The translations under genes and the position numbers were made by a program. DNA of 64,000 bases, taken from NCBI RefSeq assembly GCF_031450785.1, contig NZ_JARTWB010000003.1:124001-188000 (forward strand), read 5' to 3'. This DNA is from Caballeronia sp. LZ062. Lineage in GTDB: Bacteria; Pseudomonadota; Gammaproteobacteria; Burkholderiales; Burkholderiaceae. This document shows positions 46,787-56,603 of the stretch, piece by piece (position 1 is the first letter of the stretch; every line of letters begins with the position of its first letter). The notes under the pieces were generated by a model. The model made no database searches. It was given only the letters and a program-made list of their open reading frames with translations, and was not told the DNA's origin.

Positions 46787-48343
46787 ATGTTTTCGACTAT
46801 CAAAGGGCGGCTGGCGTTGGCCATGACGCTGCTGAGCGCGCTTCTGATCGGCATCGGTGTGCTCGGCCTCATCGGCATGACGCGCGCGAATTCGGTGACG
46901 CACGACCTGTTCACGAACGAGATGCCCAGCGCGGTGTCGATCGGCAATGCTGAGATGTTCATGGCGCGCGAGCGCCTGAGCTTCGACCGTGCTGCGCTGA
47001 ACGTCGGCACGAGCGCAGCGGAAGACGCGATCGGGCGCGGCGCGCTCATGCGCAAGACATCCGACGATGCGTGGACGAAATACGCGTCCTTGCCGCAGGA
47101 TTCGGAAGAAAAGCCGCTGGCCGAGAAGTTCAATCAGCAGCGTCTCGCCATGCAGAAGCTCATCGATGAAGGTTATGCCGATGTGCGCGCGAAAGACCAG
47201 GAAAAGATCACCGCCGATGCAAGCGCGATGCAGGCGGCCTTCAACGAATTCGCGAAGACAGGCGTCGCGCTGCGCAAGCTGCAGTTCGAAACGGCGCAAC
47301 GCGCCTACGACGCAGGACAAGCGCAGTTCGAAAGCTTCCGCATGTGCAGCATCGCGGCGATTCTCGCTGGCGTGGCTGCCGCCATCTATTCGTGGGCCTC
47401 GCTGCGCCGCCGCATCGCGCGCCCGCTGGATGCGGCGCTCACGCAATTCAGCGCGATTGCATCGGGCGATCTGCGCGGTACCGTAACAGTCAACTCGAAC
47501 GACGAAATGGGCCAACTGCTGCGCGGCCTTTCGACGATGCAGGCGAGCCTCATCGAAACGGTGCGCTCGGTGCGCTCGGGCAGCGAGTCGATTGCGTCCG
47601 CGACCAAACAGATCGCGGCGGGCAATATCGACTTGTCGTCGCGCACGGAAGAGCAGGCTTCGGCTTTGCAGCAAACGGCGTCGAGCATGGACGAGCTTAC
47701 CGGCACCGTCAAGCAGAACGCCGACAATGCGCGTCAGGCCAGCACGCTAGCCGCGAACGCGTCGGAAATTGCGAGCAAGGGCAGCCATGTGGTGTCGCAG
47801 GTCGTCTCGACGATGGGCGAGATCAACCAAAGCTCGGCCAAGATCGCGGACATCATCACGATTATCGAAGGCATCGCGTTCCAGACCAACATTCTCGCGT
47901 TGAACGCTGCCGTTGAAGCGGCGCGTGCGGGCGAAGAAGGACGCGGCTTTGCGGTGGTCGCGGGCGAAGTGCGCTCGCTCGCGCAACGTTCGTCGGCGGC
48001 GGCGAAGGAGATCAAGGAACTGATCGACACGTCGGTCGAGCGCGTGCAATCGGGCAGCGCGCTCGTCGACGAAGCCGGCCGCACGATGAGCGAAATCAGC
48101 GGTGCGGTGCAGCGCGTGACCGACATCATGGGCGAGATCGCGGCGGCATCCGAAGAGCAAAGCAGCGGCATCGATCAGGTGGCGCGCGCCGTGACGCAGA
48201 TGGACGAAGTCACGCAGCAGAACGCGGCGTTGGTCGAAGAAGCGGCGGCCGCGGCGCAATCGCTGGAGGATCAGGCAGCGGCGTTGCGCACGGCGGTGGA
48301 GACGTTCCGGTTGGAAGAGGAAGGGATGCGGGCGCTTGCGTGA
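46787..48343 (+). CDS. Methyl-accepting chemotaxis protein
   Basis: A 518-residue chemoreceptor. The ATG at 46787 follows GAGGAAG. It has a first membrane helix (about 8-30), a periplasmic four-helix-bundle sensor of about 155 residues, a second helix (about 188-208), a HAMP domain, and a signalling domain with the highly conserved hairpin tip [20 protein letters not shown] and [20 protein letters not shown]. Methylation-type Glu/Gln pairs flank it ([20 protein letters not shown]). It lacks the C-terminal pentapeptide for CheR binding. Ligand unknown. It stands alone between divergent or convergent genes. Confidence 0.95.
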   Translation: MFSTIKGRLALAMTLLSALLIGIGVLGLIGMTRANSVTHDLFTNEMPSAVSIGNAEMFMARERLSFDRAALNVGTSAAEDAIGRGALMRKTSDDAWTKYASLPQDSEEKPLAEKFNQQRLAMQKLIDEGYADVRAKDQEKITADASAMQAAFNEFAKTGVALRKLQFETAQRAYDAGQAQFESFRMCSIAAILAGVAAAIYSWASLRRRIARPLDAALTQFSAIASGDLRGTVTVNSNDEMGQLLRGLSTMQASLIETVRSVRSGSESIASATKQIAAGNIDLSSRTEEQASALQQTASSMDELTGTVKQNADNARQASTLAANASEIASKGSHVVSQVVSTMGEINQSSAKIADIITIIEGIAFQTNILALNAAVEAARAGEEGRGFAVVAGEVRSLAQRSSAAAKEIKELIDTSVERVQSGSALVDEAGRTMSEISGAVQRVTDIMGEIAAASEEQSSGIDQVARAVTQMDEVTQQNAALVEEAAAAAQSLEDQAAALRTAVETFRLEEEGMRALA

Positions 48344-48440
48344 TAGGGCGATGCAAGTGCGGGCGTTAACGACGGTTTCGGCTGGTGCAATTCACTGATC
48401 GGGCCGTCGAGGAATAGTAACGCCGCGCGGAAAGCGCTTA

Positions 48441-49169
48441 TCAAGAATTTCCACAAGCCACAGGCTCCATCCCATACCGCCGCTTCACTCCATCGCCCTG
48501 GGGCGAGCCGAGAAACGCCAGCAACGCCTTCGCATCGCCCGGCGAGCGCGCCGTCATGCACACGGCTCCTTCGAACACCGTAAGCGCCTGAATCTCGTCC
48601 GGCAATGGACCGACGATGTCCACGCCATCCAGCCCGATCAGCTCGCTCATCTGCTGAAAGCCCAATTCGACCTCGCCGCGCGCGATCAGCGCACCGACGG
48701 GCACACCCGGCTGCGCCTGCACGATGCGCGGCCCCACCCGCTCTGCGATCCCCCAGCGTTCGAACATGCGCATCAGGTGCGTGCCACTCGGCCCCGTCGA
48801 ATAGCCGATGCTGCGCGCGCCGAGCACCGCTTCGCGCACGGCTGCGCCGCTGTCTATCAAAGGACGCGCCGCGCCCGCCGCAACCGCCATCGCAATCCCC
48901 GAACGGGCTATGCGCACGCGGCTCCATGCATCGACGAGGCGTGCTTCGGCAAGCCGGGCAATCGCATCCGATGCCAACACCACGACATCGAATGCTTCGT
49001 TTTCCTTAACACGTCGTGCAGCCGCCACGCCCCCGACCGATTCCACCGTCACGCGCGGGCCGGCATGCTGCATGTAGGCATCGGCGAGATCGCTCAGGAC
49101 CTGGCGTGTCGCCATCGAGGAAATGACCGTGATAGGCGCGGCATTGTCGTTCATCGCACGCGCCTGCAT
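48441..49169 (-). CDS. ModA-like substrate-binding-fold protein without signal peptide, in the gallate operon
   Basis: A 242-residue protein of the molybdate/periplasmic-binding type II fold (VISSMATRQVLSDLADAYMQ, GPSGTHLMRMFERWGI, ELGFQQMSELIGLDGVDIVG). The start ATG at 49169 overlaps the stop of the aldolase gene (TGATG), so translation is coupled to the gallate pathway. The N terminus ([18 protein letters not shown]) has no signal peptide, and no ABC permease or ATPase gene is near. It therefore probably works in the cytoplasm as a sensor, carrier or enzyme. Similar genes sit in other meta-cleavage operons as I recall. Function unknown. Confidence 0.8.
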   Translation of the reverse strand: MQARAMNDNAAPITVISSMATRQVLSDLADAYMQHAGPRVTVESVGGVAAARRVKENEAFDVVVLASDAIARLAEARLVDAWSRVRIARSGIAMAVAAGAARPLIDSGAAVREAVLGARSIGYSTGPSGTHLMRMFERWGIAERVGPRIVQAQPGVPVGALIARGEVELGFQQMSELIGLDGVDIVGPLPDEIQALTVFEGAVCMTARSPGDAKALLAFLGSPQGDGVKRRYGMEPVACGNS

Positions 49170-49858
49170 CAGTCGATATAGCGCAAGCCCGCGCGCTGCA
49201 GCGGCTCACGCATGTTGTACATGTCGAGACCGAGCACGCCGTCCGCCAGCTTCGCGCGCTTCTCGCCTTCGAGCGCCTCGCGCGCCGTGGCCTTTTCCAG
49301 CACCTTTTGCGCCGATGCAGAAGGCACGACCACGACGCCGTCGTCATCCGCGACGATCACATCGCCCGGGGTGACCAACGCGCCCGCGCACACCACCGGA
49401 ATGTTGACGGAGCCGAGCGTTGCCTTGACCGTGCCCTTCGCCGAAATCGCCTTACTCCATACGGGGAAGCCCATCTCCGTCAGCACGCGGACGTCGCGCA
49501 CGCCACCGTCGATGATGAGCGCCCGCGCACCGCGCGCCTTGAAGCTCGTGGCGAGGAGGTCGCCGAAAAAGCCATCGGTGTTATCGGCGGTGCAAGCAGC
49601 CACGACGATATCGCCCGGCTGAATCTGTTCAGCCGCGACGTGCAGCATCCAGTTGTCGCCCGGCTGCAGAAGCACGGTCACTGCCGTGCCGCTCGCTTGC
49701 GCGCCCGTGTAGATGGGCCGCATATACGGCTTCATGAGCCCGACACGGCCCATGGCTTCATGAACGGTGGCCGAGCCGAGCGCGCCCAACTTCGTTGCGG
49801 CGTCGCCATCGGCGCGATTGATGTTGCGATACACCACTCCCAGTTCGTACATGTTCAT
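49169..49858 (-). CDS. galC: 4-carboxy-4-hydroxy-2-oxoadipate (CHA) aldolase
   Basis: A 229-residue class II aldolase of the RraA/HMG-CHA aldolase family that splits CHA into pyruvate and oxaloacetate, the last step of gallate and protocatechuate 4,5-cleavage. The ATG at 49858 has an AAAAGGA site and overlaps the hydratase stop (ATGA); the longer open frame is rejected. Family motifs are [31 protein letters not shown] and the metal/substrate loop [31 protein letters not shown] is also conserved. A decarboxylase activity on oxaloacetate is common in the family. Confidence 0.93.
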   Translation of the reverse strand: MNMYELGVVYRNINRADGDAATKLGALGSATVHEAMGRVGLMKPYMRPIYTGAQASGTAVTVLLQPGDNWMLHVAAEQIQPGDIVVAACTADNTDGFFGDLLATSFKARGARALIIDGGVRDVRVLTEMGFPVWSKAISAKGTVKATLGSVNIPVVCAGALVTPGDVIVADDDGVVVVPSASAQKVLEKATAREALEGEKRAKLADGVLGLDMYNMREPLQRAGLRYID

Positions 49859-50880
49859 TGTCCTTTTGCTTTGAGCGCGGCATCGAGGCGCGGATACACG
49901 CGGCGCGCGTTGCCTTCGTAAATCTTGTAGCGTGCTTCGGGCTGCATGGATGCCGCTTCGATATAGCGCTTCGTATCGTCGAAATAGTGCCCCGTTTCCG
50001 GATCGATGCCGCGCACTGCGCCGATCATCTCGCTCGCGAACAGAATGTTGTCGACCGGTATGACTCGCGTGAGCAGGTCGATGCCCGGCTGGTGATAGAC
50101 GCACGTGTCGAAGAACACGTTGTTCAGCAAATGGTCCTTCAGCAAAGGCTTTTTCAGTTCCTGCGCGAGACCGCGAAAGCGTCCCCAGTGATACGGCACC
50201 GCGCCGCCGCCATGCGGAATCACGAAGCGCAGCGTCGGGAAATCCCGGAACAGATCGGACGTGAGGCACTGCATGAACGCGGTCGTGTCGGCGTTCAGAT
50301 AATGCGCGCCGGTCGTATGAAAGCACGCGTTGCAACTAGTGCTCACATGGATCATCGCGGGGATGTCGTACTCGACCATCTTCTCGTAGATGGGATACCA
50401 GTAGCGGTCCGAAAGCGGCGGACTCGTCCAGTGTCCGCCAGACGGGTCCGGGTTCAGGTTGATCGCCACGTTGCCAAACTGCTCCACGCACTTCACGAGT
50501 TCGGGAATGCACGTCGCGATATCCACGCCGGGGCTTTGCGGCAGCATCGCCGCAGGAATGAAGCTGTCCGGAAAAAGCTGGCTCACGCGATAGCAGAGTT
50601 CATTGCAGATGGCGGCCCACGTGTTCGACACTTCGAAGTCGCCGATGTGATGCGCCATGAAGCTGGCACGCGGGCTGAAGATGGTCAGATCGAGCCCGCG
50701 CTCGCGCATCAGCCGCAGCTGGTTGCTTTCGATGGACTCGCGCAATTCGTCGTCGCTGATGTGCAGTTCGGACGGACGCGGCATCTCCGACGGATTCTTG
50801 ATGCCCGCGATCTGCCGGTTGCGCCATGCCTCCAGCGCCTTTGGCGCGGTCGTGTAATGGCCGTGGATATCGATAATCAT
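49855..50880 (-). CDS. ligJ: 4-oxalomesaconate hydratase (LigJ-type amidohydrolase fold)
   Basis: A 341-residue metal-dependent enzyme of the amidohydrolase superfamily that hydrates 4-oxalomesaconate-derived intermediate to CHA. The N-terminal metal motif is H6-G-H8 (DIHGHYTT). Other family text: [39 protein letters not shown]-like [20 protein letters not shown], and [16 protein letters not shown]. This is the Sphingobium LigJ type and not the LmbE-fold GalB of Pseudomonas putida. It lies 12 bases after the transporter gene and overlaps galC by 4 bases. Confidence 0.92.
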   Translation of the reverse strand: MIIDIHGHYTTAPKALEAWRNRQIAGIKNPSEMPRPSELHISDDELRESIESNQLRLMRERGLDLTIFSPRASFMAHHIGDFEVSNTWAAICNELCYRVSQLFPDSFIPAAMLPQSPGVDIATCIPELVKCVEQFGNVAINLNPDPSGGHWTSPPLSDRYWYPIYEKMVEYDIPAMIHVSTSCNACFHTTGAHYLNADTTAFMQCLTSDLFRDFPTLRFVIPHGGGAVPYHWGRFRGLAQELKKPLLKDHLLNNVFFDTCVYHQPGIDLLTRVIPVDNILFASEMIGAVRGIDPETGHYFDDTKRYIEAASMQPEARYKIYEGNARRVYPRLDAALKAKGQ

Positions 50881-50892
50881 CTGTACTCCGGA

Positions 50893-52242
50893 TCAATGTG
50901 CGGCGGTGGTCTGCGGGGCGGCATCGGCCGTGCGGCCCCGCTGTGCGACGAGAATGGCAATGGCGGCGAGCGTCGCGGGAACGGCGAGCATCGCGAGGAT
51001 CGCGCCGAACTGCCAGCCAAGGCCGAGCAGCGCGCCGCCGAACGCGGAACCGAAGATGCTGCCGAAGCGGCCCATGCCGAGCATCCAACTCACGCCGGTG
51101 GCACGCGCGACCGTCGGATAGCGGCTCGGTGCGAAAGCGTTGAGACCCGTTTGCGCGCCGCTCATGCAAAAGCCCGCAGCGAATACGAGGATCGCGAGCG
51201 ACGATGAGAGCGCGCCGATCCACGCCAGCCCGAGCACGCACAGCGCGCCGCCCAGATAAGCCGCGCTGATGACGGGCGCAGGGCGCACGCGGTCCATGAT
51301 CCAGCCGACGATGATCGCGCCGATGGTGCCGCCGATCTGGAACATGGCCGTGATGTTCGCAGCCGCCGATACGGTCAGGCCCGCGTCTTTCATCAGCGTC
51401 GGCAGCCAGCCGGTGAGCAGGTAGATCACGAGCAAGCCCATGAAATACGTGACCCACAGCGCCGCGGTCAGGAGCCCGTAGCCGTGCGAGAACAGCACGC
51501 CGATAGGCCGCTTGGTCGGCAGCGGCGGTTCCGTCGAAACGAAGGTTTCATCGCCCTTGAAACGCACGCCGCAGACACGGCCCAGCACCTTGCCGACCTT
51601 TTGCGAAGTCGCGCCGCGCACCGCGAGCAGACGCGCCGATTCGGGCAGGAGCCAGATTTGCAGCGGAATCAGTACGAGCGGAAGCCCGCCACCGAAGACA
51701 AGCACCGAACGCCAGCCATGCGTCGGGATAAGCCAGCCCGCGACGAAGCCGATCAACGCGGAACCGAGATTGAAGCCCGTGAACATGATCGTGATGAGCA
51801 GCGCGCGCTTGCGTTGCGGTGCGTATTCGGAAAGAAGCGTCGTGGTGTTAGGCATCGCGGCGCCGAGACCGATGCCCGTGAGCACGCGCAACAACGCCAT
51901 GGTCATCGGCGAATTCGTGAAGGCGGTGGCGATGGTGAACACGCCGAACAGGAACACCGATGTAATCAGGACTCCTTTTCTACCGATACGGTCCGACGCG
52001 GGTCCCGCAGCCAGCGCCCCGATCACGAGTCCGATGGGCGCGGCACTCATCACGAGTCCGAACGCGGGCCGCGAGATGTGCCAGTCCGCGATGATCGAGG
52101 GCGCGACGAAGCCCATGATGGCGACATCCATGCCGTCGGCGGTGACGACGAGAAAGCACAGCGCTACCAGCAGCCACTGGTAGGCGGAAATGGGCCGCTC
52201 GTCGATGAAGCCCTTGATGTCGATGGTCTTACCGCTAGTCAT
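50893..52242 (-). CDS. MFS aromatic acid:H+ symporter, probable gallate importer
   Basis: A 449-residue 12-helix transporter of the AAHS family. The early DGMDVAIMGFVAPSI segment (with the DGxD motif required in PcaK/BenK) and the loop 2-3 motif GPASDRIGRKGVLI mark the family; a second half-copy is WIMDRVRPAPVISA. It lies between gallate dioxygenase and the oxalomesaconate hydratase, so gallate is the likely substrate (GalT/GalP equivalent), with protocatechuate possible. The ATG at 52242 is preceded by a CGGAG site. Confidence 0.92.
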   Translation of the reverse strand: MTSGKTIDIKGFIDERPISAYQWLLVALCFLVVTADGMDVAIMGFVAPSIIADWHISRPAFGLVMSAAPIGLVIGALAAGPASDRIGRKGVLITSVFLFGVFTIATAFTNSPMTMALLRVLTGIGLGAAMPNTTTLLSEYAPQRKRALLITIMFTGFNLGSALIGFVAGWLIPTHGWRSVLVFGGGLPLVLIPLQIWLLPESARLLAVRGATSQKVGKVLGRVCGVRFKGDETFVSTEPPLPTKRPIGVLFSHGYGLLTAALWVTYFMGLLVIYLLTGWLPTLMKDAGLTVSAAANITAMFQIGGTIGAIIVGWIMDRVRPAPVISAAYLGGALCVLGLAWIGALSSSLAILVFAAGFCMSGAQTGLNAFAPSRYPTVARATGVSWMLGMGRFGSIFGSAFGGALLGLGWQFGAILAMLAVPATLAAIAILVAQRGRTADAAPQTTAAH

Positions 52243-52269
52243 GTCGTGTCTCCGTGCGTCTATGTCGTT

Positions 52270-53571
52270 TTATTGTTTGCCCTGCTCTGCCTTGTCCCAG
52301 TCGAGCTTGCCGCCGCTCTTGCCCGCCACCGAATACAGTGCACCGGGCGCATTGCGCGTTTTCTGGAACTCTTCGAGCGTCTGGCCGCGCATCGCCGCAT
52401 AGATATGCAGGTTCGACACGCCCGTCACCGCGCCGAGCTTCTCCAGCATGAAAAAGATCACGCCGTAATGCAGCAAGGCGCGCCAGTCGCGGCGGCGGAT
52501 CATGTCGCGTTCTTCTTCACTCAGACCGGCGGCTTCGAAGCTCGCTTCGGGATCGCGCTGAAAGGCCTCGCGATGCGCGGGCTCGACCATGCGATGCAGA
52601 TAATCGTTGATGCGATACGCACGCACGGCCGTTTCGATACTGAACGGATACGTGCCTTGCAGCTTTTCCACATCGGTGAGTTCGACCGCCATGCGCCGAC
52701 GATGCCGCTCGATGATCGCGGGCTTCGTCTCGCTGTCCTCGCCTTCGTAGATGGCGGTGGCGATGCCGGCCATCGAAGGCAGGTAGTAGCTGCGATGCTT
52801 GCACACTACGTTGGACGACAGCGCGCCGCGCATGGTGAGCCACATGACGACTTCGGCGCCTTCATAGCCGCCCAGCTCCGCATACTCGGCGATGGTCATT
52901 TCGGCAAGCTGCTCGGGATCGCGTTCGAAAAGATCGAGGAAACGCTGGTCCCACTCCGTGTTGTTGAAGCCGGCGCGTTCGCCATGCACCTGATGGGATA
53001 GGCCGCCCGTCGCGAGAATCGCGACCTTGATGTCCTCCGGATAGCTTTCGATCGCGCGGCGCAGCGCCTGGCCGAGCTTGTAGAAGCGTCGCGCGCTCGG
53101 TATCGGCAGTTGCAGCACGCCCATTTGCAGCGGCACGATCTTCACGGGCCACTCGGGCTTGTGCGGGCACAGCATCGACAGCGGCGAAAAGCAGCCGTGG
53201 TCGAGCGCCTTGTTCTGGAAGAACGACATGTCGAACTCGTCGGTCATCAGCGAGCTGCCGATGTGCGCGGCGAGCGCGGGATGTCCCTTGATCGGCGGCA
53301 GATCGCGCGCGCCGCCGCCCTCGTCCGCGACGTGCCATTCGGGGCCTACGCCCAGCGCGAACGCCGAGTAGTGATCGAAGAAGAACGACGTGACGTGATC
53401 GTTGTAGATGGTCAGGATCACATCGGGGCGCTTCTCTTCGAGCCAGTTCGCAAGCGGCGCGAAGTTTTCGAAGATCGGCGCCCAGACAGGATCGTCGCGC
53501 TTGTTCTTGTCGAACGCGAAACCGATGGTGGGCGTGTGGGAGGCGGCGATGCCACCGATGATGCGGGCCAT
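52270..53571 (-). CDS. galA: Gallate dioxygenase (extradiol, LigAB fused type)
   Basis: A 433-residue fused type II extradiol dioxygenase opening the gallate ring to 4-oxalomesaconate. The N-terminal LigB-like domain holds the Fe(II) ligands expected from DesB: H12 (ASHTPTIGF), H59 (TIYNDHVTSF) and E239 (YEGAEVVMW); H124 and H192 (GLSHQVHGERAG) match the substrate-binding and base residues. The C-terminal 130 residues are LigA-like (RDWRALLHYGVIFFMLEKLG). Length and fusion separate GalA/DesB from protocatechuate LigAB. It is the first gene of the five-gene gallate operon. Confidence 0.95.
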   Translation of the reverse strand: MARIIGGIAASHTPTIGFAFDKNKRDDPVWAPIFENFAPLANWLEEKRPDVILTIYNDHVTSFFFDHYSAFALGVGPEWHVADEGGGARDLPPIKGHPALAAHIGSSLMTDEFDMSFFQNKALDHGCFSPLSMLCPHKPEWPVKIVPLQMGVLQLPIPSARRFYKLGQALRRAIESYPEDIKVAILATGGLSHQVHGERAGFNNTEWDQRFLDLFERDPEQLAEMTIAEYAELGGYEGAEVVMWLTMRGALSSNVVCKHRSYYLPSMAGIATAIYEGEDSETKPAIIERHRRRMAVELTDVEKLQGTYPFSIETAVRAYRINDYLHRMVEPAHREAFQRDPEASFEAAGLSEEERDMIRRRDWRALLHYGVIFFMLEKLGAVTGVSNLHIYAAMRGQTLEEFQKTRNAPGALYSVAGKSGGKLDWDKAEQGKQ

Positions 53572-54352
53572 GTCGAGGGTGCTCCGTGAGGTGCCGGGCA
53601 GTCAGGCGCTCGTCGAATGCACGTGGCCCGGTGTGTTGCGAGAACTGAAGCCGACGATACGGCTCGCGAGGCGCGCGCGGAACTGCGCGTAAACCATGAC
53701 TCACGACGGAGCTGAACGCAGAAAAAAAGATGGAGCGCCGCCCGGCGCGGGCGTGCGGGCGGGGTTTCTTCGCTTTGGAATCGGCATTCCGATAAGCAAA
53801 ATCGATGGCCCGACAAAAAGGACGCAAACCGGCTGTATGGGCGGGTTGTTTGCAGCCGGAAACTCACCGGTGCAAGGAAACCGGATCTGTGGAAACGATG
53901 CAAGCGTATTGGTACTCGATCCGGCGCTCCGCTTCTACGGAGCGATTGCAGATGAACTTGTCGCAAGCGCACTGACCATTGCATTCGCAGAACTTCCCCT
54001 CTCGCTCGCACGTGCCCACGCTCACGCCGCTCGCCGCCTCCGATAGCCCTCGCTCCATTCAGACAAAACGGCGGGGCATCGCCGCCTCGGTTGCTGGCGA
54101 GATCGTCCAGTTGTCCATGAAGCGCAGGTGTCGCTCACGCCTCGCGTAATGCGCAGCGTGTCCGTCATGTCCGTGCAGACGCCCTCAGAGCAGTCAGCGT
54201 TCAAGAGATGGCTCGCGGCTTGGACGTACCAACCGTCGTAAGCACAAATCCGAGTGCGCAATTCTCATGCACTGGGAATCGTATTTTTGTCGCCCGGGAA
54301 TACCGTGGCATCCTCCGCTATCGAAATCACTCTTCGTGGGCAATAACGCAAG
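53572..54352. other. 780-bp gap between galA and the IclR gene
   Basis: Contains the galA promoter at its left end and the IclR promoter at its right, but is long for that. No known gene is recognised. One cysteine-rich minus-strand frame (53864-54058) has coding-like third positions; a second minus-strand frame at 54022-54261 also has cysteines (ICAYDGWYVQAASHLLNADC). Either could be a small gene or the pieces of a decayed one. Confidence 0.5.
53864..54058 (-). CDS. Possible small cysteine-rich protein
   Basis: A 64-residue frame containing seven cysteines, six of them within 23 residues in the order C-x6-C-x-C-x3-C-x-C-x4-C (key text CECNGQCACDKFIC). Third codon positions are about 75% G/C with a lower second position, as in real genes of this genome. 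The cysteine spacing recalls metal-binding peptides such as bacterial metallothioneins, but no family match is claimed. No clear ribosome site precedes the ATG. An overlapping minus-strand frame just upstream also has cysteines, so a frameshift in a longer gene is possible. Confidence 0.35.
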   Translation of the reverse strand: MERGLSEAASGVSVGTCEREGKFCECNGQCACDKFICNRSVEAERRIEYQYACIVSTDPVSLHR

Positions 54353-55102
54353 GTGAAAGAGGAATCCACAGTCATCGGCGCCGAGCGTCTGCTTCTCGTG
54401 CTCACCGCGCTCGCGAACCACGGCAAGGCCATGTCCGTGAAGGACATGCTCGGCGCGACCGGCCTCGCGCAAAGCACGCTTTATCGTCAGGTCGCGCTGC
54501 TCAAACGCTGGGGCTTCGTGTCGGAGGACGCGGGCTACTATGCGCCCGGCCCCGTGAGCCTGCAGCTCGCACTCGGCTTCGACGTCAATTCGATGCTCGT
54601 CGAAGCAAGCCGCGAGGCCATGGTGCAGCTCTCGCGCGCAACCCAAGAAAGCGTGGGGCTCATCGTCGCCGTCAACGATCAGGTGATCTGCCTCGAAATG
54701 ATCGAGAGCACGCACTCGCTGCGCTGCTCGTTCGAGAAAGGCCGTGCAGTGCCGTTGCGCGCGGGCGCATCCGCCAAATCGCTGCTTGCCTTCATGGCCG
54801 AGAAAACGCGCAACGAAACGCTGGAGCGCCAGTTCGCCGGCGACGACGCGGCGCGCGCCGCCCTCGAAGCGGAACTGGAGCGCATCCGTCTACGCGGTTA
54901 CGCCGTGAGCGACAGCGAAGTCGATCCCGGCGTGTGGGGCGTAAGCGCGCCCGTGTTTCGACGCGTGTCGCGCGGCGCAGGCGCGAGCGCATCCATCACG
55001 CTGATGGCCCCGTCCTCGCGCGCCGAGGGCCGCGCCCAGCAACTCGCCGACTGGACCGTGCGCACGGCCAACGCCATTTCCGCCCGACTGCAATCCGCGT
55101 GA
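54353..55102 (+). CDS. IclR-family regulator
   Basis: A 249-residue regulator starting with GTG at 54353. The N-terminal winged HTH is AMSVKDMLGATGLAQSTLYR followed by LKRWGFVSEDAGYYAPG; the C-terminal effector domain includes LRAGASAKSLLAFMAE, the signature of IclR proteins. It precedes the amino-acid ABC and hut genes by 41 bases in the same direction and is divergent from the gallate operon. It may control either; the co-directional position favours the transport/hut genes, while IclR proteins regulating aromatic pathways (PcaR, PobR) keep the gallate operon as an option. Confidence 0.88.
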   Translation: MKEESTVIGAERLLLVLTALANHGKAMSVKDMLGATGLAQSTLYRQVALLKRWGFVSEDAGYYAPGPVSLQLALGFDVNSMLVEASREAMVQLSRATQESVGLIVAVNDQVICLEMIESTHSLRCSFEKGRAVPLRAGASAKSLLAFMAEKTRNETLERQFAGDDAARAALEAELERIRLRGYAVSDSEVDPGVWGVSAPVFRRVSRGAGASASITLMAPSSRAEGRAQQLADWTVRTANAISARLQSA

Positions 55103-55143
55103 ACCTCACTTCAACGACCGACCACACACTCTGGAGCCCACAC

Positions 55144-55917
55144 ATGAAACTGAAGAACCTCCTCTCCGCTGCGAGCCTCGGCATGGCGCTGTTGACGGCG
55201 GTCGCGCCCGGCACGGCATCCGCGCAGGATTCGAATGTACTCAACGTCGCGACCGACGCGACGTTCCCGCCGATGGAATTCGTCGACAAAGGCCAGCGCA
55301 CGGGCTTCGACATCGACATCATGAACGCGCTCGCCAAGGCAATGGGCAAGCAGGTTCAGTGGACCGACATCGACTTCAAGGGGCTGATTCCAGGTCTCGT
55401 GGCGCACCGCTTCGACGCGGCGATCTCGGGCATCTACATCACGCCGGAGCGCGCGCAGGTCGTCGATTTCACGCAGTCGTATTTCGCGGGCGGTCTCTCC
55501 GCGCTCGTCAAGGCAGACTCATCGATCAAGAGCCTCGCCGATCTCAACGGCAAGAAAGTGACCGTGCACGTCGGCACGAAGTCGGTCAATTTCCTGCGTG
55601 ACAACTATCCGCAGGTGCAGCGCGTGGAAGTGGAAAAGAACCAGGAGATGTTCGATCTCGTGGGTATCGGCCGCGCCGACGCCGCCGTCACGGGCAAGCC
55701 CGCCGCGTACCAGTTCGTGCGCACGCGCCCCGGTTTCCGCGTCCTCGACAAGGAGCTGACGACGGAAGCCTACGGCATCGCGGTGCGCAAGGATGAGCCG
55801 CAACTGCGCGACCAGATGAACGCCGCGCTCGCGAAGATCAAGGCGGACGGCACCTACGACGCCATCGTGAAGAAGTGGTTCGGCGCGAGCGCCAGCACGA
55901 CCGCGAGCGCGAAGTAA
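55144..55917 (+). CDS. Periplasmic polar amino-acid-binding protein of an ABC importer
   Basis: A 257-residue solute-binding protein (SBP_bac_3). The ATG at 55144 starts a signal peptide ending GTASAQ; the much longer open frame across the IclR gene is rejected. The mature protein reads [20 protein letters not shown] and [17 protein letters not shown], the standard opening of the glutamine/histidine group; [20 protein letters not shown] is the family signature. It is followed by permease and ATPase genes and then hut genes, so histidine or a breakdown product such as urocanate or formiminoglutamate is a reasonable guess. Confidence 0.92.
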   Translation: MKLKNLLSAASLGMALLTAVAPGTASAQDSNVLNVATDATFPPMEFVDKGQRTGFDIDIMNALAKAMGKQVQWTDIDFKGLIPGLVAHRFDAAISGIYITPERAQVVDFTQSYFAGGLSALVKADSSIKSLADLNGKKVTVHVGTKSVNFLRDNYPQVQRVEVEKNQEMFDLVGIGRADAAVTGKPAAYQFVRTRPGFRVLDKELTTEAYGIAVRKDEPQLRDQMNAALAKIKADGTYDAIVKKWFGASASTTASAK

Positions 55918-55934
55918 TCGGGCGGAACCGACTG

Positions 55935-56603
55935 ATGCAACTCGACTTCACGCCGGCCTTCGCCGGTTGGGCCGATATCGCTCACGGCGCGCTGATCACG
56001 GTGGAAGTGACGGCCGCCGCGCTCGTGCTGTCGTGCCTACTCGGCCTCTTGATCGGCATTGGCCGGCTGTATCCGCAGCGGCGGCTCGTCTACGGCTTCT
56101 GCACCGGCTATCTGATCTTCTTTCGCGGCACGCCGCTGCTCGTGCAGTTGTTCCTGCTGTTCTTCGGCTTGCCGCAATTCAACATCCTTCTGCCCGCGTT
56201 CGTGTGCGGGATGCTCGGGCTCGGGCTGTATTCGGCCGCGTATGTGTCGGAGATCGTGCGCGGCGCGATTCAGTCCGTGGATCGCGGACAGATGGAGGCG
56301 GCGCGCTCCATCGGCATGTCGTCGGGGCAGGCCATGCGCGCCATCATCCTGCCGCAGGCGATCGTGCGCATGATTCCGCCGCTCGGCAACGAGTTCATCG
56401 CGCTGATCAAGAACTCGGCGCTGGTGTCGCTGCTGACCATCGACGACCTCATGCACGAAGGCCAGAAGATCATCAGCGTGTCGTACCGGTCGCTGGAGGT
56501 CTATATCGTGATCGCGCTCGTGTACCTCGTGCTCACACAGACGACCAACTTCATTCTTCATCGCGTCGAGCGCCGGCTTCGCGCAGGAGGCATGGTGCAA
56601 TGA
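55935..56603 (+). CDS. Polar amino-acid ABC transporter permease (HisMQ type)
   Basis: A 222-residue membrane permease. The ATG at 55935 lies 17 bases after the binding-protein stop. About five helices are visible, with [19 protein letters not shown], the typical N-terminal motif of the HisMQ family, and the EAA loop [20 protein letters not shown] that contacts the ATPase. A single permease gene suggests a homodimer. It overlaps the ATPase start by 4 bases. Confidence 0.92.
   Translation: MQLDFTPAFAGWADIAHGALITVEVTAAALVLSCLLGLLIGIGRLYPQRRLVYGFCTGYLIFFRGTPLLVQLFLLFFGLPQFNILLPAFVCGMLGLGLYSAAYVSEIVRGAIQSVDRGQMEAARSIGMSSGQAMRAIILPQAIVRMIPPLGNEFIALIKNSALVSLLTIDDLMHEGQKIISVSYRSLEVYIVIALVYLVLTQTTNFILHRVERRLRAGGMVQ

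Noticed and set aside
49169..50335. 388-residue extended aldolase
   Set aside because: The first 159 residues are another frame of the hydratase gene; the ATG at 49858 has a ribosome site and the family start MNMYELGVV.
54208..55917. 569-residue frame ending in the amino-acid-binding protein
   Set aside because: Its N-terminal part is an alternative reading of the IclR gene; the signal peptide starts at 55144.
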